A stretch of DNA of 45,658 bases. Source: Paulinella micropora (lineage: Eukaryota > Cercozoa > Imbricatea > Euglyphida). Positions 28,496-39,574 of the stretch are shown here, in pieces. The position numbers and the translations under genes are program-made. How positions within the stretch are numbered: position 1 is the stretch's first letter; each line of letters begins with the position of its first letter. The stretch is taken from positions 469,388-515,045 of the forward strand of contig BJOX01000235.1 in assembly GCA_009731375.1 (NCBI GenBank), read 5' to 3'. The notes beneath the pieces are model-generated. The model was not told the origin of the DNA, did not search any database, and was given only the letters and a program-made list of their open reading frames with translations.

Positions 28496-30011
28496 TATGG
28501 CTGGCTTTATTTTGTTTATATCTTCTGCTTTGTTTCTGTTTATTGCTTTCAGTGTCTCGACTACATCATTCTGTCGGATGCGTTTGAGTGTAAAGGTAGG
28601 CAGTTGTTTCTGTGTTAGGTCTATTTCCTCTTCTCTGACTTTATGTTATTGGGGGATTTGGGCACTGACCTTGGAGCCGACCGTCGTGTAGTGTCTGCTG
28701 AGTGCATTGGCAATACCTTTGGGTTCGGTGATTACCTTATCATCTACGCGGAGCTGGGTGGGCGACGTCTTCAGACCCTGTGTCTGTGGGATCAGCTTTC
28801 TCAACGCATTCATACGTTTTTTTGGATCGTGACGTAATCTTTCCATTAGGGCAGTCATGTATGCTTTCTTAGCTTTCTTAATCTCTCTTAGTTTTATTTC
28901 TATGCTTACTATACTTAATCCTATTACTTTTAACTGGGCATGCTACTTTTATTTCATGTAGTTCTCTTTGCTTCTTAATCATAGCTCTAATTTCATTATT
29001 GCACCACGGTTTCCATTTTCGCTTCTTTATACGTTTTTCATACTTTTCAATCACTGTCTTTATAACTGTATGTATCTTATTTATAGTTATTAGGCTTATC
29101 GTTGTTTAGTTCTGCGTCAATAACTTGCTTAAGTTCATTAATTATTTCTTCTGTTATTATTTCCTTCTTATCTTCATATCTCGTATTACTTAGGGTTTTA
29201 TTATTATTTTTCTTATGCGCGATTGGAGTGTGAAAGATAGCGTAGATGGGGTGGTGGTCAGAGATGCATGTAGATAAAACATCAGATGTGATATCGCAGC
29301 TGAGTGTTGTTAAGATAACATCAAGTAGTGTATGGCTCTTTGCTTTGCGAGTGGGGTTTTTGATTGTGGTGAAGAGGTTATTGACAGCAAGGAAGTCACA
29401 TACCTGTTTGGTAGGGCGCAAGAGGTCAAGGTAAGGTCACCAACAATCGTGATGCTAGTGTGTGGGGAGGTAGAGAGGATACCTTGCATGTAGTTTTGGA
29501 GCTCTTGGAAGAAAGCGCAGTCGTAGGATTGTGAGAGTGGTCTTTTGTAGATATGGAATATGGTGTGGATTGGATTATTTTTATGTTCTGTGCTGTGTAC
29601 CTGCATGATTATGCCAGAAGCTTGTGAGATTTTAGATTCAGAGATTGTGATGTGCATGTCGTTTTTATAGTAGACGGACACATCGGTGGTATGGTAGGAT
29701 GTGTATGTTAGGATTGGAAAGTGGGTGTGTGGTGTACCTGGTGTTATTTTGGATTCCGTAAGTGATATAATGTCTGGGATGAAGTGAGTACAGTCAGGGT
29801 TGGATAGATGGTTAAGTAGGGTTTGGTGGCTTCCTGTTATACCGCGGATATTTGTATGATATATAGAGAAGTGCTTGTTTACCTTGGGGGGAAGAGATGT
29901 GAGGTGTGGGTGTATGATGTGTGCTGGTGGGTGTAATGGTGTATTGTTGGGTTGAGTCTGCTCTGGTAGGTGTTCCAGAGGTGGGGGGTTGGGCTGTAGT
30001 AAGGAGATCAT
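28496..30011 (-). pseudogene. LINE ORF2, endonuclease part
   Basis: ATG at 30011, three bases after the ORF1 TAA. 30011-29310 encodes the first half of an AP-endonuclease-like domain (HTNIRGI, PDIISLTESK, IVGDLT). The frame then shifts near 29420, and 29421-29077 encodes the second half with SDHHPI. The linker to RT is recognisable at 28858-28646 (KLIPQTQGLKT, ITEPKGIANALSRHY). At least two frameshifts lie in this stretch. Confidence 0.75.
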
Positions 30012-30014
30012 GGC

Positions 30015-30730
30015 TTACCGCGGTGCCTCACTGGCAGGGAACGTCGAACTGGAGCTAGACATAGTTGCATCCGCTGACCTGTTGTTGGTTCTTGGGGAGG
30101 CAGATGAGTTTTCAGATTCGTAGTTACGAAAATGGTTTTTTCAAGTATCGAATATGAGTCAAGCGTTGGATCTTGAATCTATTCGTACTTTCTTATGGGC
30201 GTAGATATATCTCTCCATCTGTGGTCCACACTGCTGCCACGAAATTTGGATAGTCTTTCATGAGTTGTTTGGTGTTTGAAGGAATTTCCTTGTTTCAGGT
30301 GACAGACTCTCCTTACACATGATATGGTAGTCTTTACCCGTGTAGTTCTGCAAGCGTGGTGTAATTTGCGAGATATGCTTGTGCTGGGGGTGTGAAGGTT
30401 ATCGTATCGAAAGATATTTTTCTTCAGCTGATTGCTTGCAAATCGGACTTTAATCGCAGGCGTGCTTTTCGCTGTTTCCTGGTTGATTGCTTGCAAAGCG
30501 GACTTTAATCGCAGGCGTGCTTTTCGCTGTTTCCGGGTTGTATATTTTGGATGCGAGATCCGAAATCATTCTTTTGCAAAGCAATATGTCACCTTCCAGT
30601 CCGTACCTTTCGCTTTCATTAAAGCTGTGACTATTTTCTGCGTTTGCTTTGAGGTTTCCTTAGAGTCGTACGGAATTCCGGTGATTATTGCTTTGTCCAA
30701 AGATTCGTTGTTTGGGAGTACTACCGGGGT
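30015..30730 (-). pseudogene. LINE ORF1 remains
   Basis: Protein segments in changing frames: an RNA-recognition-like stretch (LDKAIITGIPYDSKETSKQ) at about 30690-30640, RMISDLASKIYN at about 30560-30525, then ETAKSTPAIKVRF in a 56-bp tandem duplicate (about 30535-30480 and 30479-30425) whose length is not a multiple of three. After that come remnants matching the plus-strand ORF1 at 23340-23729. Stop TAA at 30017-30015. Confidence 0.65.
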
Positions 30731-30824
30731 TCTTCTCTTTTATGTAGCGGGAAACTTTCATGCAAATTGCTGTTTGTGAGGTTCAAGGGTTGTTTCCAGC
30801 TGCCTTGAAGTGGGTTGTTGTTGT

Positions 30825-30825
<1 letters not shown>

Positions 30826-30859
<34 letters not shown>

Positions 30860-30860
30860 T

Positions 30861-30906
<46 letters not shown>

Positions 30907-30937
30907 GTACTATTACTACTATACTATTACTACGTCA
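30826..30937. repeat. (TAC)n array at LINE 5' end
   Basis: About 26 TAC units, then imperfect TATTACTAC. It sits at the same place relative to ORF1 as the AGT array at 23265-23335. Confidence 0.85.
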
Positions 30938-31209
30938 GAGCTGTTGTTTCTTTGTTTCGCTTTCGAATGCACTTTAGCTTGCAGACAAAAGATCGGTTTG
31001 GTGGTTCGGGGGGGGAAAAATTAAGTGCTTTTTGTTTTTTATCGATTTATTTGCAAAAAAGAACGTCTGGAACTTCTTTGTCTTCTTCCTGATTTTTGTT
31101 TAAAGAACTCAACCCGAAATAAACATCGGATCACACCGCCAGCTTGGCTACCCCAGACGACAGACCAACAGACAGACAGACAGACAAAACTTATGCCCTG
31201 CCTCGTGTG

Positions 31210-31212
<3 letters not shown>
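30938..31212. other. No recognisable gene
   Basis: Mixed sequence including a short G run near 31008. No supported feature. Confidence 0.4.
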
Positions 31213-31905
<693 letters not shown>

Positions 31906-32494
31906 GCAGTGACACTAAAACATTTCATCGTTCTTAGGCAGGTGTGTGAATCAAGTGAATAATCAAAAAGACTTAGGAGAATTCGAATAAACCATAGAGA
32001 AAAGAGGGAGCATACAGCATACGTGGAGCAAGTGAGGAGAGAAAGAAAGGAACAGGCAAAATAGCAGGACAAGAGAGTAAGGGTAGAGAGCAAGGAAAGC
32101 GCTAGTGAGGAGCAGACAACATGGTCAGGGCTTCTAGTTTCTAGCATATCATTTCTGAACCTGTAACAAGTTGACACTTTCATATGCACTTTTTGGAGCA
32201 TTTTTGTATCTGGGCAGTGTATGTCTTGGTTTCGAGTATGTTTGCAGAATTTGCAAGACAAAATGCGTTACGCAGCTTCTTTTTCTTCTTTTAGAGTGAT
32301 TTTTATGCGATCTTTAACGTACCCCCGTCATTGAATGTTTGTATGTATGCACATAGTGTTTGATTTCAAGCAGAGGTGACACAGCTATTGATATGTGTCT
32401 ATCATTCCACGTGCTCTTGTATTTTTACATACATAGGTGCGTGCAAGAGCTGCATACGCATGTTCAGAGCAGCTTTTTGTTCGTGTCTTTGTCT
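31906..32494. other. Upstream region of F-box/LRR gene
   Basis: No protein-like frame on either strand and no clear TATA box or other core promoter element. It would contain the promoter and 5' UTR of the gene starting at 32495. TATGTTTCCTGGACAG just before 32510 could also be a splice acceptor. Confidence 0.4.
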
Positions 32495-33173
32495 ATGTTT
32501 CCTGGACAGATGCAGCAAGAGCAAGATCTGAATCGACCATGCAAGCGCCAAAAGCAGCAACACGAGAGCGACCAGACAGCCGCGTTGGCGCCTGTGTTGG
32601 CTCTGTCCCATGACGTGTGGAGCGTGGTCTGCTCCTTCGTGGCGGACAATCCTCTCTGGCTCTTTGCGACCTGGCGGCGCGTGTGCAAGAAAGCGGACAG
32701 GCCGAGGCCCACGGCGCCGCCCTTTGCCCTGGACCTCTGCAAGATCAATGGACCGGTAAGTTCTTCTTCTTCTTCTTCTTCTTCTTCTTCTTCTTCTTCT
32801 TCTTCTTCTTCTTCTTCTTCTTCTCCTTCTCCTTCTTCTCCTTCTTCTCCTTCTTCTCCTTCTTCTCCTTTTTCTTCTTCTTCTTCTTCTTCTTCTTCTT
32901 CTTCTTCTTCTTCTTCTTCTTCTTCTTCTTCTTCTTCTTCTTCTTCTTCTTCTTCTTCGTCTTCGTCTTCGTCTTCTTCTTCTTCTTCTTCTTCTTCTTC
33001 TTCTTCTTCTTCTTCTTCTTCTTCTTCTTCTTCTTCTTCTTCTTCTTCTTCTTCTTCCTCTTTCTCTTTCTTCTTCTTCTTCCTCTTCCTCTTCTTCTTC
33101 CTCTTCTTCTTCCTCTTCTTCTTCCTCTTCTTCTTCCTCTTCTTCTTCTTCCTCTTCTTCTTCTTCCTCTTCT

Positions 33174-33205
<32 letters not shown>

Positions 33206-34260
33206 TTCTTCTTCTTCTTCTTCTTCTTCTTCTTCTTCTTCTTCTTCTTCTTTTTTTTTTTTTTTTTTTTTTTTTTCATCTCAAGGGAATCGGTACTTGG
33301 GATGATAGCTGTGCATTTGGCCAGTGCAGCTGGTGCTGTCTTCACGCATGCTGCTTGTGTTCTCAGGTTCCGACCATCGTGTGGCAGGAATGGAAAGAGC
33401 TCACTCGCTTGACCTGTCCGGACGGGCCAGTGATCAGAGGACAAATGTTTGAAGCTCTTGCAGAAAATCGAACTCGAGTGCACGAAATCGCAGTGGATAT
33501 GATGCGGGACTCCGACCTTGCCGGAGCTGCACGCGTCATTGGACTGTGCAGCCTTGTAAGAAGCCTTGATATGTTAGATCGGGATTCTGATCATGCAGCA
33601 TACGTGACTGATGCTGGGCTGGCCCGTTTCGTGACGCATTTATCTGAATCTGGCCTTCGTGACCTGCAGCAACTCGACCTTTTCGGTTGTCGTCGACTCA
33701 CCGATGCAGGGCTGATCCATTTATCTCGCCTTGGTAATCTGCAGCACCTGGATCTTGGGGGTTGTAGTCAACTCACCGATGCTGGGCTGGTCCATTTATC
33801 TGGCCTTCGTAATCTGCAATACCTGGATCTTCGCGCTTGTCAACATCTCACCGATGAAGGGCTGATCCCGTTATCTGGGCTTCGTAGCCTGCAGCACCTG
33901 AATCTTGGTGGTTGTAATCAACTCACCAATGCAGGGCTGATCCGGTTGTCCAGGCTTCGTAGCCTGCAGCACCTGAATCTTGGTGGTTGTAATCAACTCA
34001 CCAATGCAGGGCTGATCCGGTTGTCCAGGCTTCGTAGCCTGCAGCACCTGGATCTTGGTGGTTGTAGTCAACTCACCCCTGCAGGGCTGCCCATGGAAAG
34101 GCTTCATCGCCTGAAGCACCTGAAGGTGGGCCACTGGATATACCAAAAGGGTTCTTTTGCAAGTTATCTGGCCGAGCCGCCCTGTGAATGTCCCTACATC
34201 ATGTCCATGTTATGTCAACATGCCGCTATGACATTCTCATGTAAATACTTCAGACGCTGA
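32495..34260 (+). CDS. F-box/LRR protein, two exons
   Basis: Exon 1 is 32495-32755 (87 codons; ATG at 32495 or 32510), exon 2 is 33367-34260. The junction is phase 0: donor CCG|GTAAGT, acceptor TTCTCAG|GTTCCG, giving 384 residues. Residues about 36-66 (LSHDVWSVVCSFVADNPLW) resemble an F-box, which would dock onto SKP1 of an SCF ubiquitin ligase. From about 167 to 340 there are seven 25-residue leucine-rich repeats of cysteine-containing type (LTDAGLIHLSRLGNLQHLDLGGCSQ minus variations), the usual substrate-binding part of FBXL proteins. Repeats 5 to 7 are nearly identical at DNA level, a sign of recent unit duplication. Frame and splice sites are intact. Substrate unknown. Without the splice, exon 1 runs into poly-Ser and stops at 33412. 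Confidence 0.8.
32756..33366 (+). other. Polypyrimidine intron of F-box/LRR gene
   Basis: 611 bases, GTAAGT...TTCTCAG. About 32760-33278 is pure CTT/CCTTCTT/CTTCTTC-type pyrimidine repeat ending in some 26 T. Only the last 90 bases are of ordinary composition. Frames across it reading poly-Ser, poly-Phe, or poly-Glu on the other strand are artefacts. Confidence 0.8.
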
Positions 34261-34272
34261 CGATCGTATGTC

Positions 34273-34291
34273 CAGGTTCCGACTATCGTGT
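34273..34291 (+). repeat. Echo of the exon 2 start after the stop codon
   Basis: CAGGTTCCGACTATCGTGT matches the splice junction CAGGTTCCGACCATCGTGT (33364-33382) at 18 of 19 bases. It lies 12 bases after the stop codon and just before a GTAAGATAGATAG stretch. Perhaps a remnant of a tandem gene copy. Confidence 0.6.
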
Positions 34292-34310
34292 CAATCGTGT
34301 CAACGTCACG

Positions 34311-34311
34311 T

Positions 34312-34400
<89 letters not shown>

Positions 34401-34413
34401 GGAGATGCATAGC

Positions 34414-34486
<73 letters not shown>

Positions 34487-34499
34487 GGAGATGCATAGC

Positions 34500-34542
<43 letters not shown>

Positions 34543-34581
34543 GTACGTGAATGTCAAGCGTTAACGTTATCAGAGGATGTT

Positions 34582-34654
<73 letters not shown>

Positions 34655-34656
34655 GG
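34311..34656. repeat. GATA tetranucleotide arrays
   Basis: (GATA)n at 34313-34541 with two GGAGATGCATAGCTA interruptions that make a higher-order repeat of about 100 bases, and a second (GATA)n at 34582-34654. Confidence 0.95.
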
Positions 34657-34756
34657 ACATTGACGTCAGCAAGGGATGTTATTGTAAGTCAATTGTACGA
34701 ACGACGACGTAACGAAAAGATGAGTGCAAGCTGGCAATGAACACAAAAATGTAAAT

Positions 34757-34765
34757 TTATTATTA

Positions 34766-34841
<76 letters not shown>
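34757..34841. repeat. (ATT)n array
   Basis: About 28 ATT units. A short (ATTT)n run follows at 34915-34940. Confidence 0.95.
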
Positions 34842-34843
<2 letters not shown>

Positions 34844-35470
34844 TTAAAACGCGATGTACCCCCCACCACTCCGAACGACATGGCTATTTATACATACACA
34901 TATACATGTATGTATATTTATTTATTTATTTATTTATTTCAAACGCGCGAGGTACCCCTCCCCACAACTTCAAACGACATGGCTACACCTCTCTATCTAA
35001 ATCTATCACACGTCGGCTCTGCCGGACCCGAAATCTTTACCTATCTGCGCCTACAATTACTGCCGACCAAACTATCGCGAATTATAGCTGAGACAAAGTT
35101 TGCCCAATAACTTTTTTTTAATGAACAAAACACAAAACTTTTACAATACCGCGGGCCGTTATAAATTTGAATTTCAAATGATTTTTTTTTTCTCCAGCTA
35201 GCAGTAGATCATTCTCATCGTGATCTTTACAATTCACAAAAAAGTGCGATTAAAAAAATGTTAAAAACTCGAAAGTGAGTTATAGGTAGTTGCCTCCGTT
35301 TTGGACCCTACTAAAACGACCTAAAAAACATATGGGAGTCACCGCGAATCTATATATATTAATATATTCACTAGAAGTTCAATAGCCTGAGTCCGAGGAA
35401 GGCTGTCGAGCATCAGCGGCCGCCGAATCATGAGTCCGCCTCTTGGCTTGCGCGGATGAGGTCAGTGACT
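34842..35470. other. Short repeats, no gene
   Basis: Two related motifs, AAAACGCGATGTACCCCCCACC (34847) and AAACGCGCGAGGTACCCCTCC (34941), each followed by ACGACATGGCTA, form an imperfect tandem repeat about 100 bases apart. The second motif recurs at 45038. The rest is AT-rich and without gene signal. Confidence 0.5.
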
Positions 35471-35476
35471 ATGATG

Positions 35477-35819
35477 GCGTTGGTCATAGCTATTTCAATT
35501 TTAATCACCGTTACGTGGATAGTTGATTCGTCAATTGGACGGACACTGGCAGTCAATAATGCCAATCTTAACTGTAAGGACTTAATGCATCATTTATCAG
35601 TCATAATTAGAACTACGTAACTTGGTCATGTAAGTTAGTCAGTTTTGTGACGTGGCAGCTTCTGTGTGACGTGGCAGATTCTCCCGCGGTTAGTTCAGTT
35701 CTCTTACTTATACGAGTTATTAAAGTGCGTTTCCTTATTGCGAGACAGTCTTGCTAGAGTAGCCCGGAGTGATCCTTAAAGGGATCGGTAAAGGTTCCCG
35801 ATAGCGAGTCTCTCAAAGG
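35477..35819 (+). repeat. 5' LTR of copia-like element
   Basis: Matches 42994-43336. Starts GCGTTGGTCATAGC and ends near GAGTCTCTCAAAG. GGTTATGAGCC directly after it is a candidate primer-binding site. Confidence 0.85.
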
Positions 35820-35821
35820 TT

Positions 35822-36840
35822 ATGAGCCTTGGAACCGAAACTCTTGAGGACTATGGGTTTAAAGCAACTTGAGAGTACATCCCGCAGTTGTATGGTACCA
35901 CTCGGAAATATTCCGACTTCCGTTACAAGATAGAGAACTATGTCAAGGGCATCATGAATGCCTGGCATGGGGAATGCGTAGCGCTGGCGTTTCAAGACCC
36001 AGCTAGAGCTAAGATTACATATCCCAACGATCCTGCGAAAGCAATGGAAGTAGAGGAAAGGGAATTGCCAAAGAGCCAGAATCAGAGGACACCCCTAACT
36101 CCGAGACAGACGATGAAGGAAGCCAGTCAGACAGCGATAAACAGAGACCCAAAACGAAGAAAGATGACAGCAAGACAACCGCAGAAGACAAACCGAAAGA
36201 TTGGGCAAGGATGTCAGAAGAACAGAAGAAACAGCGGAAAGATAAGAGAGCTAAGAGACTGAAGCGAGAGAAAAGAAAACACTCCAAACGAGCTCACACA
36301 TTGAGAGTAAGAGGCATACAGAAGGAGAAGAAGCATTATGAACGCATGCGAACTTTACAACTCATTCTGTTTGTTGCCTTTTCTCACCCTGTTGTTGTTC
36401 GATATCTGCGCACTAAAACAGTGAAAGGACCAATAGAACTAATAAAAGCAGTTAGGGCAAAGTTCGGTTGAATCTCCGGGGTCAGCAAAAATATCAAAGC
36501 ACAAATTTTCGAGAACATGTACCCCAAACCCGGACAGAATGTGGATGCATGGTAAAATGACTACATCGCCCTGAAAGGAGAGGTTGAGAGTCACAGAACA
36601 CTCCCATTTGATGAGGACGACCTCATAAGAAGCCTGCTTGCTAAGCTCGCAAGACACCCCGCATATGGAGAGAGTTTCAAAGCACTTCACTACAACCTAC
36701 CACCTAACTTAAGACCCAAATTTGACGACTTAGTCGGTAGTGCGAGAGACACAGGGGCATTGTGGAGAAAGGACAAGTGGAAGGAAGAAGAGAAGAGAGA
36801 GAGAGAGAGAGAGAGAGCGAACAAGAGCACGAGGTAGCTG
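35822..36840 (+). pseudogene. Copia-like gag, N-terminal part, broken
   Basis: ATG at 35822 opens the frame but a TGA at 35870-35872 stops it after 16 codons. The same frame resumes with IPQLYGTTRKYSDFRYKIENYVKG, a gag-like start, to 36262. A different frame (36211-36471) continues, followed by TGA and a TAA at 36553; the helical gag core (LPFDEDDLIRSLLAKLARHP) is readable at 36600-36720. The end is an Arg/Glu-rich GA repeat at about 36795-36820. Several inactivating changes are therefore present. Confidence 0.65.
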
Positions 36841-36858
36841 AAGAAGGAGACAAACCTC

Positions 36859-37806
36859 ATGCTAGATTATCAGGAACATGAAGGGGATGGGGGTAAGGGC
36901 AAGTACAGAAAGTTTAAGAAGAAGGAGGAATGGTGGCTGAAAGTTACGTGTTTCGCGTGTGACAAGAAAGGTCATACGAAGAAGTATTGCCCGGACACTA
37001 AGGCCAAGAAACAAAACCACGAGAGAGATGATAAACTCAAGCAAGAGAAGGGTAAGAGAAAGAGAAAGACACACAACAAGAACAACAAGCCTAAGAAGGA
37101 TATAGCTCTACTGAGAGAGGAGGAAAAAGAAAAAAAAGAGTCAGACGAAGACGCATTACTCATTATTATGGGGGGAAGTGAGTCAGGAGAAAATGACGAC
37201 GAAGAGGAGCCTGAAACATCAGTGAGAGGGAATGCCGAGGCTGGGGAACCCCAGTCTGTGCCAGGTGTTCAACAAAGTGGGGCCCAAAGGGAGAACGTCG
37301 AGTCTGGGGAACCCCAGACTGAGCCAGGTGTTCGTTCCCCACAGGCAGAACGTAAGAGAGTTAGGAGTCCTAACCCCAGTTTTGCCCCTCTACCCTCACT
37401 AAACAAACCTACTAAAACCTCAGGCCACAAACATACCAAAGCACCCCCAAAGCATCAAGCGTCTGACACCTCAACCCCTCCACTCAGTCTAGCTAGCTAT
37501 AGCCGAGAGAGGCCCCGTTCTCTGAAGTGTCATGGAAAAACAAAAGGAATACCCCTTGTCAGATTTCGCTTGAAAATGATAAGAAAGGGCCTAATGCCGT
37601 GCAAGCTTCGCGTATGGTTTTCGGGGAATACTGCGGATATCACGCTAAAAATCAGGACCCAGAGTACCCTTTACTTGATCTATCTGTCAGCCCCAACCTC
37701 CGACCCCCCAAATCACCTTATTATCCAGACGAGAGAGGTTTAATAGCTGATGCGAAAGCGAGAGGGTTAGTGATACCACACAATCTCACTACCACTCTCA
37801 CTGAAT
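36859..37806 (+). pseudogene. Copia-like gag C-terminal part with zinc knuckle
   Basis: Open frame 36859-37743. A CCHC zinc knuckle CFACDKKGHTKKYC (36949-36990) marks nucleocapsid. A Lys-rich basic region and an acidic stretch follow, then two copies of a repeat (VESGEPQTEPGV type) at about 37220-37340. The last part shifts into another frame near 37740 (37527-37808). It binds element RNA in intact relatives. Confidence 0.7.
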
Positions 37807-37856
37807 AATCTCCACAGAGGGTAAGAGAGAGGGAAAAGAATAAGGCGAGAGGGGAA

Positions 37857-38601
37857 GTGAGGGGGCGTCAGGTCCAGGGAACAGCACCGCAAACACCCAC
37901 ATCCACCACATCGACACCTCACACCATGCCACAAGCACGCACATGCGACACGCCGAGACAGAGTGAGGGTGGCGATGAGAAAGAAGATAAAGAAGAGATA
38001 GATGAGTATGATCCTGACAATGATTCCCGATGTTCAGATGAAATAAGACATGATGATGCCATGGCAGCATGTATGGATGATTCTGACATTGACACGGAAT
38101 ATCTGCAATTCACGCGAAAAGGGAATGTTCGGAAATACATACAGAAGCATAAGAAGGAGACTCACGATGTGAGTGGGAGTCCGGCATGGGGAGTCCAAGA
38201 GGGAACGGCGGGGAGGCACTGCTACAACCTCAACACCACAACCAGGTCCAACACCACAAGCTCAGCCACACACCAACACACCACCCATCATTACGTTCAA
38301 AGACATAGCACAGCTCGCTCAACAACTCACCACAACATGCATCAGAGAAAGCAATGGTGAAGTGAAGAGAGTGAGTGAGGGGAAGTTAGTGCTAGACGAG
38401 TTCTTGACAGATGTGGTAAGAGCGATAGAGGGAGTGTATATTGCACACGCATTTAGCACGACATTATCCCCACCAACACAAACCCAAGACACCCACACCA
38501 CTCAGCCACCAACACCATCAAAACACAAAGACAGCAGACAGAACTATGCATTATTGTTAGATGGGGAAGCTAAGGTGGGCGAGATAGGAAAAACACGATA
38601 G
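37857..38601 (+). pseudogene. Linker region between gag and protease
   Basis: Two overlapping frames (37857-38360 and 38173-38601) encode Thr/Pro/His-rich low complexity joined by short helical parts (LVLDEFLTDVVRAIEGVYIAH). No domain recognised. The frame ends at TAG 38599-38601. Moving one base in the A run at 38589-38593 leads straight into the protease, so a one-base indel is likely. Confidence 0.5.
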
Positions 38602-38981
38602 TTCAGGACAGTGGGTCTTCTAGGGACATAGCCTACAATCCCGAAATATTACATGACATCAAGTCAGTACCCCCTATTAAGCTAGTAACAGGTAACGGAG
38701 AGTGCGAGATAGGGCAGGAGGGGACAGCAAGGGTAACACGCATCAACGGACACGGTAAACCGGTTACGGTGTCAAGGCCTATGCTACTTGACACTAGGTT
38801 ACCCGTGAATATTGCGTCGACCGGCAGGATGGATCACATCCATCATCGGTCTGTTGTTCATCAGACTGGACAGTTACTTATTCTAAAACACCCCGTAAGG
38901 ATTGAGGAGAGAGACGTGCTAGTTAGAGGCAGACTCATGTCAACCCTCCTTTGTGGGATGACGAGTTGGACACTCCATTAG
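38602..38981 (+). pseudogene. Copia-like protease
   Basis: The frame reads QDSGSSRDIAYNPEI, the aspartic protease active site (DSGSS), followed by KLVTGNGECEIGQEGTARV, typical of Ty1/copia protease. It ends at TAG near 38981. It lies one frame away from the preceding ORF. Confidence 0.65.
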
Positions 38982-39059
38982 ACATCAACGACCGTTACGA
39001 GCCTCCACACAAGCAAAGTAAAGAGGTAGTGGGGTGAAAGGGGAGGGAAACCCCAAGAG

Positions 39060-39180
39060 GAGATACGAGTGTAGACAGTCAGAAGGCAAAACGGGGGAGG
39101 TAACGCTGTATGCGTCTTATCCCCGCAAGCCAGGTTCAATCAGAAAGGTAGATATAGAATTGTTCCACTACTCTCTAACT
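39060..39180 (+). pseudogene. Pre-integrase segment, plus strand
   Basis: Reads GEVTLYASYPRKPGSIRKVDIELFHYS, matching the stretch just before the integrase zinc site in copia-like elements. The homology stops at about 39170, where the inverted segment begins. Confidence 0.55.
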
Positions 39181-39560
39181 CTATTTCCTGTCTGTCTCTC
39201 GTAAAATGCTACCGCCTGCTTAATGCAGTCAATAAATTCGTAAAATGCTACCGCCTGTCTGTCTCTCGTAAAATGCGAAAGATAATAATCTTTAATAAAC
39301 AACGAGTAATCATCCGTAACCGAAAATTTATGTCTCTTCCCGTGTATTGAACGTGCTGACCACGTCCCGGTGTCTATGTGCAGTACTACTCCTGGCTTAC
39401 TAGCTCTCTCTATCCTATTGACCTTAAACCTAGGCAACTGCTTCGCCTTACCTATCATGCAGGCTTCACAGTACTCTACTTTCTTCTCGTCTCCTACTAG
39501 CTTTATGCCTAATGCATTCGCCAGAGCTCTCATCTTCTTAACGCTATAATGTCCACAAGC
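39165..39560 (-). pseudogene. Integrase zinc site and core start, inverted
   Basis: On the minus strand this reads GHYSVKKMRALANALGIKL, CEACMIGKAKQL (zinc cysteines), HIDTGTW (first catalytic Asp) and VTDDYSLFIKDYYLSHF. It then ends in a small internal duplication (QAVAFYE twice) and ERQTGNRVRE before a stop at 39168. The second catalytic Asp (normally in a SDxGxEF motif) is missing at the far breakpoint. All neighbouring pol segments are on the plus strand. Confidence 0.75.
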
Positions 39561-39574
39561 ATAGGTGTAATCAG

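Larger units (their letters stand above)
26871..30830 (-). mobile_element. Degraded long LINE copy, CR1/Jockey-like
   Basis: Read on the minus strand: (GTA)n array (30905-30826), ORF1 remains (about 30730-30015), ORF2 with endonuclease, reverse transcriptase and C-terminal domain (30011-27073), and 3' UTR (to about 26871). Coding parts are split by several frameshifts and stops. Clade assignment rests on the SDHHPI endonuclease motif, GIPQGS and YADD RT motifs and the C-terminal NTRR...LPEHLRDI block; it is tentative. Confidence 0.8.

Noticed and set aside
32464-33483. Minus-strand poly-Glu/Lys frame of 339 residues
   Set aside because: Antisense of the polypyrimidine intron and of the F-box/LRR exons.
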